Positions 1 to 4,738 of a DNA stretch of 5,788 nt are shown one piece after another. Below the pieces are notes generated by a model. It was not told where the DNA came from. It worked only from the letters and a program-made list of their open reading frames with translations, and made no database searches. Position numbers and translations under genes: made by a program. The number at the start of each line of letters is the position of its first letter. Position 1 is the first letter of the stretch. Origin of the DNA: Candidatus Odyssella thessalonicensis (GTDB lineage Bacteria; Pseudomonadota; Alphaproteobacteria; Bin65); the NCBI GenBank assembly GCA_005240015.1, contig SBBV01000303.1:1-5788 (forward strand). Direction: 5' to 3'.

Positions 1-738
1 AGCCAGGACATAGGTCTCTGCAGCGTAGGAGGCCTTCGGCCCGAGAACAAAGGTCTCGATCTTGCCGACTGCCTTCTCGTCTACGCCTGCCGGAATATCC
101 GCTATCTCCAAATTCGATATCAGCCATGTGAAATCGATCCCGCTGTTCTGAACTCCGGTCATTAGCCGATCGCGCTGCATGTAATCCAGGCGATCGGCAT
201 CGAACTGACTTGAAACCACAGCATCGTAGAGATTGCCCGGCCGTCCCTGTTTGATAACGTCGGCAACATCGTTCGCGAACCCGCTGCCCATTTCTTTCTT
301 CAGGACAGAGCTGACCTCTCCGTCTCTGATGAGAGCATCGCTGACAATTTCATGCTGAGCCATCTTGAGCCCGAGCTCTTTTCCCACGGTCTCAAAAGCA
401 TGGCTAAACATGCCATGTCCAAGATCGTGGACTAACGATGCAGCGAGAGCGACCTGCGCCTGATGCTCGCCGAATTGGCGGTTATTTGCGGCTATATGGC
501 GCTTAATGATGTGCATGAGCTGCCGAGCCGTGTGGAACGCGCCAAGAGAGTGCGAAAACCGAGTATGCGTTGCGCCGGGATAGACGAGTTCGGAGAAGCC
601 CAGCTGTTTGATCCTGCGCAGTCGTTGAAATGGACGAGTCTGGATGACTCGCCACAGCACGCTTTCGAACTGGTCGGTGCCAAACTCGAACAGGTTGTGA
701 AGCGGGTCGCGAATACGTTGCGGCTTGCCCTTGGGCAT
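1..738 (-). CDS. HD-domain metal-dependent phosphohydrolase (dGTPase/SAMHD1-like, COG1078 type), 3' end beyond window
   Basis: An uninterrupted leftward frame gives 246 residues and runs off the left edge, so the C-terminus is missing. The N-terminus reads MPKGKPQRIRDPLHNLFEFG, followed by PFQRLRRIKQLG (36-47) and YPGATHTRFSHSLG (53-66), the signature of HD-superfamily phosphohydrolases related to dGTPases and SAMHD1. The HD metal site is visible: H63, H104-D105 in SLVHDLGHGMFSH, and D182 in FDADRLDYMQRD (179-190), which lines up with the DVDKWDYFARD region of SAMHD1. The family hydrolyses dNTPs or other phosphoesters; the substrate here is not readable. The start is ATG at 738, because a TAG at 814-816 closes the frame and no other usable start lies between; GGAAA sits four bases upstream. 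GC content is near 54% in sampled lines against about 70% in the genes to the right, which suggests acquisition. Family call is strong; function is inferred. Confidence 0.93.
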   Translation of the reverse strand, partial: MPKGKPQRIRDPLHNLFEFGTDQFESVLWRVIQTRPFQRLRRIKQLGFSELVYPGATHTRFSHSLGAFHTARQLMHIIKRHIAANNRQFGEHQAQVALAASLVHDLGHGMFSHAFETVGKELGLKMAQHEIVSDALIRDGEVSSVLKKEMGSGFANDVADVIKQGRPGNLYDAVVSSQFDADRLDYMQRDRLMTGVQNSGIDFTWLISNLEIADIPAGVDEKAVGKIETFVLGPKASYAAETYVLA

Positions 739-876
739 CGGTTTCCAGTTGCGGCCGCGGGCCGTACCCCTTTCGATTTGCGGATGCGTAAGTTTTGCTA
801 CTTTTGATCCTGGCTAGATATTGTGCCATGTCTGACTGTTTTCAGCTAGGGCTAGGACACGACTGAGGATAAACGC

Positions 877-905
877 ACTATATTCTTATTTTGTTCCTAT
901 TTCAA
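877..905 (-). promoter_or_regulatory. Sigma70-like promoter for the HD phosphohydrolase gene
   Basis: On the minus strand TTGAAA (905-900) and TATAGT (882-877) are separated by exactly 17 bases in an AT-rich stretch. The predicted start of transcription is near 870, giving a leader of about 130 bases before the ATG at 738. No other open frame on this strand between 738 and 905 looks like a real gene. This is a consensus match by eye, not a mapped promoter. Confidence 0.5.
882..896 (-). promoter_or_regulatory. Degenerate SOS (LexA) box inside the HD-gene promoter
   Basis: Read leftward the bases are GAACAAAATAAGAAT, one mismatch from GAAC-N7-GAAC, the alphaproteobacterial LexA operator, with an AT-rich centre typical of such sites. 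It lies exactly in the spacer between the -35 and -10 elements, where a repressor would act. One mismatch makes a chance match possible; the complete box at 2065-2079 in the same window raises the interest. Confidence 0.3.
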
Positions 906-942
906 TCCCTTAAGAAATCGAACTTGCTCATTCGGACGCTAT

Positions 943-948
943 GGAGGA
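943..948 (+). promoter_or_regulatory. Ribosome binding site fixing the amidohydrolase start at 953
   Basis: GGAGGA at 943-948 sits four bases before the ATG at 953. The alternative in-frame ATG at 941 overlaps this Shine-Dalgarno sequence and has no comparable site of its own. Starting at 953 also puts the twin-arginine pair at residues 4-5, as expected for a Tat signal. Confidence 0.75.
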
Positions 949-952
949 ATTG

Positions 953-1840
953 ATGTATCCCCGCCGCACGCTCTTCGCATTTGCCGCCGCATCCGGGGCT
1001 GCGTTTGGGCTGCTCGCTGCAGCTATCCCCCGCACCCACGCCGTCGGCGCGGATATTCCGTTGTTCGATGCGCATGTGCATTGGAGCGAGAATGCGCATG
1101 ACGAGGTGCCGCTCGAGCGCGCGCTCGCGATCCTCGACAAGGCGGGCGTGCGCATGGCGGCGGTGTCGAGCACGTCGGACGAGGCGACGGTTCGGCTCTA
1201 TCGCGCCAGCCCGCAGCGCGTGGTGCCGATGCTCCGGCCCTATCGGACGCGCTCCGACATGGGCGGCTGGCACAACGATGCCGGCATGCCGGCCTATCTC
1301 GCCGAGCGCCTCGGGCTCGGCGTCCACAAGGGCATCGGCGAGTTCCACCTCTACGGCGAGGATGCCGCGACGCCGGTGATGAAGGCGATCGTCAAGCTCG
1401 CGGTCGAGCGCAACCTGATCCTGCACGCGCATTCCGATGCGCGCGCGGTCGAGATCCTGTTCCAGCACGAAGCGCGCGCGCGTGTGCTCTGGGCGCATGC
1501 CGGCTTCACCACGCCCGACAAGGTCGCCGAGATGATGGCGCGCTATCCCAATCTCTGGGTCGAGACCGCGATCCGCCACGACATCGGCCCCGGCGGCGTG
1601 CTCGCCGAGGGCTGGCGCGAGGTGTTCATCAAGTACCAGGACCGCTGGCTCGTCGGCACCGACACCTACGTCACCGCGCGCTGGCACCGCATGCCCGAGA
1701 TCCTCGCCGAGACGCGCGCCTGGCTCGCGACCTTGCCGCGCGAAGTGGCGGAGAAGATGGCCTGGCGGAACGGCGCCAAGCTGTTCGGCGTGCCCGAGAG
1801 CGTCTTCACCGGCACGGCACCGGCGAAGAAGACTGAATAG
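953..1840 (+). CDS. Tat-exported TIM-barrel metal-dependent hydrolase (amidohydrolase family 2)
   Basis: A 295-residue protein. Residues 1-30 form a signal peptide: YPRRTLFAFAA holds a twin-arginine motif, followed by an Ala/Gly-rich hydrophobic stretch and a likely cleavage site after THA (28-30). This suggests a folded, metal-loaded enzyme exported by Tat to the periplasm. The mature part has the amidohydrolase metal ligands in order: H41 and H43 in FDAHVHW, E130 in GIGEFH, H158/H160 in LHAHSD, H182 in WAHAGF, and D237 in VGTDTY. This is the pattern of the amidohydrolase-related family (PF04909), which contains hydrolases and decarboxylases such as ACMSD. The substrate cannot be read from sequence. 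The gene appears monocistronic: it is divergent from the HD gene and is followed by 290 bases of repeats and promoter-like DNA. Codon use is strongly GC3-biased, unlike the gene to its left. Confidence 0.9.
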   Translation: MYPRRTLFAFAAASGAAFGLLAAAIPRTHAVGADIPLFDAHVHWSENAHDEVPLERALAILDKAGVRMAAVSSTSDEATVRLYRASPQRVVPMLRPYRTRSDMGGWHNDAGMPAYLAERLGLGVHKGIGEFHLYGEDAATPVMKAIVKLAVERNLILHAHSDARAVEILFQHEARARVLWAHAGFTTPDKVAEMMARYPNLWVETAIRHDIGPGGVLAEGWREVFIKYQDRWLVGTDTYVTARWHRMPEILAETRAWLATLPREVAEKMAWRNGAKLFGVPESVFTGTAPAKKTE

Positions 1841-1847
1841 GGCAGGT

Positions 1848-2040
1848 TCACGCGGAGCCGCGGAGTTCGCGGAGCCTCAGCGCTCGTGCCTCACCACACT
1901 CACGCGGAGCCCGGAGAAAATTTGAACCACGGAGGACACGGAGGTCACGGAGGGATTCTCTGGCGCCTTTGGCGCGCCGAAATTTCTTTCTCCGTGTCCT
2001 CCGTGTCCTCCGTGGTTCACCCCTTCTTCCGCGGCTCCGC
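1848..2040. repeat. Composite repeat element: outer inverted repeat enclosing an inner one
   Basis: A 13-base sequence at 1852-1864 (GCGGAGCCGCGGA) is repeated perfectly in inverse at 2028-2040. The 12-mer TCACGCGGAGCC also occurs as a direct repeat at 1848-1859 and 1900-1911. These GCGGAG-type units bracket the separate inverted repeat at 1923-2019. The arrangement looks like one repeat element inserted into, or grown around, another. Short frames that translate this DNA are artefacts of the repeats. Together with the promoter-like stretch at 2057-2085 this accounts for most of the non-coding interval 1841-2130. Confidence 0.7.
1923..2019. repeat. 97-bp intergenic inverted repeat (copy A)
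   Basis: The left arm 1923-1952 starts TGAACCACGGAGGACACGG. The right arm 1990-2019 is its inverse complement with one mismatch over 30 bases. The 37-base centre holds a small second stem, GGCGC (1962-1966) with GCGCC (1974-1978). Within the arms, GGAGGACAC/GGAGGTCAC units of 9 bases repeat. Copy A matches the reverse complement of copy B at 3439-3537, including the central GGCGCGC and following T-rich stretch. It is non-coding, could form a long hairpin in RNA from either strand, and resembles REP/MITE-type dispersed elements. No transposase and no clear target-site duplication are visible. Confidence 0.88.
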
Positions 2041-2056
2041 ACGCCGAGAATCGGTC

Positions 2057-2085
2057 TTGACAATGTTCCTAATTTGTTCTAGACC
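2057..2085 (+). promoter_or_regulatory. Promoter-like region with SOS (LexA) box upstream of the YCII gene
   Basis: A perfect -35 hexamer TTGACA (2057-2062) is followed two bases later by GTTCCTAATTTGTTC (2065-2079). This exactly fits GTTC-N7-GTTC, the LexA operator of alphaproteobacteria, with the usual AT-rich centre. The -10 hexamer is weak: TAGACC at 2080-2085 has the right 17-base spacing but only three consensus bases. An operator placed just downstream of -35 would block RNA polymerase until LexA is cleaved after DNA damage. The downstream gene begins at 2131. The box is seen directly; regulation by LexA is inferred. Confidence 0.55.
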
Positions 2086-2130
2086 GCCGGTGGCGCAAAA
2101 ATAGGGCTGGGGGATTCGAGGTTCGGCGGC

Positions 2131-2622
2131 ATGGAACGGATCTTCCCGGTGATGACGGCGCATGGGCCGCGCTGGGATTCGTCGGCGCCGGCCGATGGAC
2201 AGGCGCGTTGGCGCGCGCACGCCGATTTCATGAACGCGCTCAAGGCCGCGAACTTCGTGCTGATCGGCGGCACCTTCGAGGGCACGCCCGACATGCTCTT
2301 GATCGTGCGCGCGGCCAGCGATGACGAAGCGCGCCGGATGCAGCAGGAGCTGCGCAGCGTCGTGAGCGTGCGGCCGTTGACGCTCCGGCTCGGCGAGGAC
2401 TTCGCGGAACGCTGGGTTCCCGCGCGCCCGCGCCAAAGCCAAGGAAAGCCAAGGTCGCGGCCGGAAAAAGCCAAGGAAAGCCAAGCTCGCGCGCGGCCGA
2501 AAGCCAACGAAAGCCAAGGTCGGTCGCGCAAAAAGGCCAAGGAAAGCCAAGGAAAGCCAACAAAAGCCAAGGGTTTTCGCGCAAGGGCGCAGCGCCGGGC
2601 GCCGGAGCGCGCTCCACCCTAG
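2131..2622 (+). CDS. YCII-like domain protein with repeat-encoded basic tail
   Basis: A 163-residue protein. Residues 1-95 resemble YCII-related proteins of the dimeric alpha/beta-barrel fold: FPVMTAHGPRW (5-15), W27-x2-HADFMNAL (30-37), FVLIGGTFEG (42-51), LLIVRAASDDEAR (56-68) and SVRPLTLRLG (79-88). Such small proteins are found alone or beside sigma factors and oxidoreductases; the biochemical role is mostly unknown. Related proteins often carry an Asp-Pro-Trp stretch after the DEAR helix, and here that segment seems missing. From about residue 102 to 148 the protein is a Lys/Arg/Ser/Gln-rich low-complexity tail encoded by the tandem repeat at 2435-2572, so the conserved protein probably ends near residue 95 and the tail is an acquired extension. 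ATG 2131 has GAGG at 2118-2121, nine bases away. A candidate SOS-type promoter lies upstream. Confidence 0.72.
   Translation: MERIFPVMTAHGPRWDSSAPADGQARWRAHADFMNALKAANFVLIGGTFEGTPDMLLIVRAASDDEARRMQQELRSVVSVRPLTLRLGEDFAERWVPARPRQSQGKPRSRPEKAKESQARARPKANESQGRSRKKAKESQGKPTKAKGFRARAQRRAPERAPP
2435..2572. repeat. 10-bp tandem repeat array with ~33-bp higher-order period
   Basis: Ten units of AAAGCCAAGG or close variants start at 2435, 2445, 2467, 2477, 2500, 2510, 2533, 2543, 2553 and 2563. They come as pairs, with the last group of four, separated by GC-rich 12-13 base spacers that begin TCG. Group starts are 2435, 2467, 2500 and 2533, so the super-period is 32-33 bases, about 11 codons. On the plus strand this encodes the repeating peptide KAKESQ/KANESQ in the tail of the YCII-like protein; on the minus strand it reads as Ala-Phe-Leu-Gly-Phe. 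The helical-turn spacing of AAA tracts could bend the DNA. Units vary by single bases, so the array has aged. Confidence 0.88.
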
Positions 2623-2703
2623 TTAGAAATGCATAGCCTCGCCGGGCGACCGCACGGGGTCTCGAAATATACCAATCTTTGACCACATTGCCCGATTATG
2701 GGG

Positions 2704-2719
2704 TGTGAGACGGATCACA
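2704..2719. promoter_or_regulatory. CRP-family binding site upstream of the ygiB-like gene
   Basis: The bases TGTGAGACGGATCACA match TGTGA-N6-TCACA, the consensus half-sites of CRP-type regulators, with no mismatch in the ten specified bases. The site lies 80 bases before the preferred ygiB start, in a non-coding interval. I could not identify a convincing -35/-10 pair; TAATCT at 2762-2767 would place the site near -62 and is only a guess. Which CRP/FNR-family protein binds is not shown. Confidence 0.55.
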
Positions 2720-2789
2720 GCTCAAACCCCCAAGCCTCTCGTAGAGTGACCGCCGCTCGGCTAATCTCACGCGAAAGGTGTTCAGAGAT

Positions 2790-2794
2790 GAGGG
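2790..2794 (+). promoter_or_regulatory. Ribosome binding site favouring the ygiB-like start at 2800
   Basis: GAGGG at 2790-2794 is five bases before ATG 2800, ideal spacing. The in-frame ATG at 2788 has only AAAGG nine bases upstream, and the ATG at 2698 would add 34 residues ahead of the lipoprotein signal and would make the CRP-like palindrome coding. The MKRSR start also fits YgiB-family N-termini. Confidence 0.6.
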
Positions 2795-2799
2795 CAAGG

Positions 2800-3363
2800 A
2801 TGAAACGCTCCCGTTACGTGGCACTGCTTGCGATGGGCGCCAGCGCGCTGGCGCTGTCGGCCTGCGGCGAATCCGAGACGCCGGCCGGCGTCTACACCTC
2901 GGTCGATCAGTGCATCGCCGACAAGCAGTTCAGCGAGGCCGATTGCAGGAAGGCGTTCGACGTCGCCAAGGAAGAGCACAAGAAGGTGGCGCCCAAATAC
3001 GCCTCCAAGACCGATTGCGAGGCCGATTTCGGCGCCGGCAAGTGCGAGACCGCGCCCTATCGCACGAGCTCGGGCGGCTCCACCTTCATGCCGCTGCTCG
3101 TCGGCTACATGATGGGCCGCTCGATGGGCGGCCAGTCGGCGTTCACGCCGCAGCCGCTCTACCGCACGCCCGGCGGCACCAATTTCCGCACCGGCGACAA
3201 CCGCGTGGTGACGAACAAGACCGGCCTGCAGAGCGTGCCGCAGTCGACGACGAGCTCGGCGTTCAAGAGCACGACGACCTCGCGCGGCGGCTTCGGCCGC
3301 AGCGGCAGCGTCTACGGCAGCACGACCTCCTCGGGCCGCACCGGCTCGAGCTCCGGCGGCTGA
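2800..3363 (+). CDS. ygiB: YgiB/DUF1190 (UPF0441) family envelope lipoprotein
   Basis: A 187-residue protein. MKRSR and a hydrophobic stretch lead to a lipobox LSAC (19-22), so C22 is the likely lipidated residue; glycine follows, with no inner-membrane retention aspartate, which suggests the outer membrane. Family landmarks shared with E. coli YgiB as I recall it are: two Cys pairs, C38/C49 and C73/C82, flanking APKYA (64-68); the FG-x-G-x-C element (77-82); FMPLLVGYMMGRSMGG (96-111); and RGGFG (162-166) in a Ser/Thr/Gly-rich C-terminus ending in GG. The four cysteines probably form disulfides in the periplasm. The family has no established biochemical activity, but it is recurrently encoded next to a YgiC/YjfC ligase, as here. 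A terminator and an inverted repeat separate it from ygiC by 207 bases, and a CRP-type site lies upstream. Confidence 0.92.
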   Translation: MKRSRYVALLAMGASALALSACGESETPAGVYTSVDQCIADKQFSEADCRKAFDVAKEEHKKVAPKYASKTDCEADFGAGKCETAPYRTSSGGSTFMPLLVGYMMGRSMGGQSAFTPQPLYRTPGGTNFRTGDNRVVTNKTGLQSVPQSTTSSAFKSTTTSRGGFGRSGSVYGSTTSSGRTGSSSGG

Positions 3364-3390
3364 GCCTCCTTTTCCCGTTTCGCGTGGCAG

Positions 3391-3418
3391 CGCGCCCGGC
3401 CCCGGCCGGGCGCGTTTT
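3391..3418 (+). terminator. Rho-independent terminator after the ygiB-like gene
   Basis: CGCGCCCGGCC (3391-3401) and its exact inverse complement (3404-3414) form an 11-bp GC-only stem with a very short C-rich loop, followed at once by TTTT (3415-3418) and GCT. It begins 28 bases after the ygiB stop. The U-run is short, so termination may be partial, which would leave some read-through into ygiC. Confidence 0.75.
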
Positions 3419-3438
3419 GCTATCGCGCGCCCAAGGTC

Positions 3439-3537
3439 TGAACCACAGAGGACACAGTGAACACGGAGGAAGAAAAAATGCGCGCCACAGGCGCGCAAAG
3501 AAAACTTCTCTGTGACCTCCGTGTCCTCTGTGGTTCA
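3439..3537. repeat. 99-bp intergenic inverted repeat (copy B)
   Basis: The left arm starting TGAACCACAGAGGACAC (3439-3455) is the exact inverse complement of the last 17 bases (3521-3537); further inward the arms pair imperfectly. A central hairpin, GCGCGCC...GGCGCGC, spans about 3480-3496. Copy B aligns with copy A (1923-2019) best when reverse-complemented, so the two insertions are in opposite orientation. It lies between ygiB and ygiC. An in-frame GTG at 3457 can extend the ygiC frame through this element by 38 codons; that extension is an artefact. Confidence 0.87.
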
Positions 3538-3570
3538 ATTCTTCACTTCCCGCACGCACGGATCCGAACC

Positions 3571-4731
3571 ATGGAACGCATCGCCGTCTCGCCCCGCCAC
3601 GACTGGAAGAAGACCGCCGAAGAGCACGGCTTCGATTTCCACTCGCTCGAAGGCGATCCCTACTGGGACGAGAGCGCCTACTACAAATTCACGCTCGAGC
3701 AGATCGAGGACGAGCTCGAGACCGCGGCCGAGAACCTCGAGGAGGTCTGCTTCGACATCGTCGACCGCGTCTGCGGCTCCGAGGAGCTGATGGCGAAGCT
3801 CGCCATCCCCGACGAGTTCCGCGACTACATCGCCGACAGCTGGCGCGGCCAGGAGAAGAACCTCTACGGCCGCATGGACTTCTGCTACGACGGCAAGGGC
3901 CCGCCCAAGCTCTACGAATACAACGCCGACACGCCCACCTCGCTCTACGAAACCTCGATCTTCCAGTGGGTGTGGCTCGAGCAGGCGATGGAGCGCGGCC
4001 TCATCCCGAAGGGCTGCGACCAGTTCAATTCGCTGCACGAGAAGCTGGTGGCGGCGTTCGGCAAGCTCGGCGTCGACAGCACGCTCACCTTCGCCTGCGC
4101 GCGCGACAGCCTCGAGGACAAGGGCACGATCGAGTACCTCGCCGACTGCGCGCGCCAGGGCGGCCTCGAGACGCAGAGCCTCTACATGGACGAGATCGGC
4201 GTCGATCCCGAGGGGCACTTCACCGATCTCGACGACGTCACCATCCCGTGGCTGTTCAAGCTCTATCCCTGGGAGTGGCTGCTGCGCGAGGAGTTCGCGC
4301 GCAACATCCCCGGCAGCGGCACGCATTTCATCGAGCCGGCGTGGAAGGCGATCCTCTCCAACAAGGGCTTCCTGCCGCTGCTCTGGGAGAAGAACCGCAG
4401 CCACCCCAATCTCCTGCCCGCCTATTTCGAGGGCGATCCCGAGGCGCGCGCGCTCGGCGATTCGTTCGTCAAGAAGCCGCTCTATTCGCGCGAGGGCTGG
4501 AACGTCGAGGTAACCGTCAAAGGGGTCACGCACGCCGCCAAGGACGGCAAATACGGCGCCGAAGGCCACATCCTCCAGGCCTATCAGCCGCTGCCCGATT
4601 TCGGCGGCGTGTTCCCGATGTGCGGCGTGTGGCTGGTGGCGAGCGAGCCCGCCGGCATGTGCATCCGCGAGGACCGCAACATCGTGACCACCGACGACGC
4701 GCGCTTCATCCCGCACGTGATCCTGGACTAG
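3571..4731 (+). CDS. ygiC: YgiC-type glutathionylspermidine synthase-like ATP-grasp ligase
   Basis: A 386-residue protein, the same length as E. coli YgiC as I recall it, and starting MER like it. The family (GSP_synth, COG0754) is the synthetase half of glutathionylspermidine synthase/amidase, an ATP-grasp C-N ligase. The amidase half is absent. Visible signatures are: WDESAYY (32-38); the metal/ATP site R101-x-D103 with E116-x-N118 in YEYNADTPTSLYE, matching the R/D/E/N set known for GspS; DQFNSL (150-155); LFKLYPWEW; LPLLWEKNRSHPNLLPAYF; KKPLYSREG (301-309); and REDR (366-369). ATG 3571 is chosen because the upstream extension is repeat DNA and because of family length; no strong Shine-Dalgarno is visible. 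Paralogues in E. coli are, to my knowledge, not proven to make glutathionylspermidine, so the substrate is open. Pairing with a DUF1190 lipoprotein is conserved. A small gene follows 7 bases downstream. Confidence 0.93.
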   Translation: MERIAVSPRHDWKKTAEEHGFDFHSLEGDPYWDESAYYKFTLEQIEDELETAAENLEEVCFDIVDRVCGSEELMAKLAIPDEFRDYIADSWRGQEKNLYGRMDFCYDGKGPPKLYEYNADTPTSLYETSIFQWVWLEQAMERGLIPKGCDQFNSLHEKLVAAFGKLGVDSTLTFACARDSLEDKGTIEYLADCARQGGLETQSLYMDEIGVDPEGHFTDLDDVTIPWLFKLYPWEWLLREEFARNIPGSGTHFIEPAWKAILSNKGFLPLLWEKNRSHPNLLPAYFEGDPEARALGDSFVKKPLYSREGWNVEVTVKGVTHAAKDGKYGAEGHILQAYQPLPDFGGVFPMCGVWLVASEPAGMCIREDRNIVTTDDARFIPHVILD

Positions 4732-4738
4732 CGCCCCC

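Noticed and set aside
463..807. 114-residue plus-strand frame
   Set aside because: It lies antisense to the HD phosphohydrolase, whose conserved motifs run through the whole stretch; its own translation shows no recognisable family.
503..829. 108-residue minus-strand frame starting at 829, as a possible upstream part of the HD gene
   Set aside because: It is in another frame and overlaps the conserved HD-gene N-terminus, which starts naturally at MPKGKPQRIRDP; no frameshift is needed.
902..1687. 261-residue minus-strand frame
   Set aside because: Shadow of the amidohydrolase; the opposite strand holds all metal-binding motifs in order.
1886..2104. Short frames reading NHGGHGGHG-like peptides on either strand
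   Set aside because: They translate the inverted repeat at 1923-2019 and carry no independent coding signal.
2604..2615. GGAGCGCGCTCC palindrome at the end of the YCII-like gene as a terminator
   Set aside because: A 12-base perfect palindrome but with no loop and no T-run after it, so I do not call a terminator.
2017..2686. Minus-strand frames with Ala-Phe-Leu-Gly-Phe repeats
   Set aside because: They are antisense readings of the 10-bp repeat array and of the YCII-like gene.
2679..2702. TTGACC as a -35 element for ygiB
   Set aside because: No acceptable -10 hexamer lies at 16-18 bases spacing.
2778..3515. 245-residue plus-strand and 238-residue minus-strand frames over ygiB
   Set aside because: High-GC shadow frames; the ygiB frame shows the lipobox and all family motifs.
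3263..3559. 98-residue minus-strand frame with NHRGHGGHR
   Set aside because: It translates inverted-repeat copy B, the terminator and the antisense of the ygiB C-terminus.
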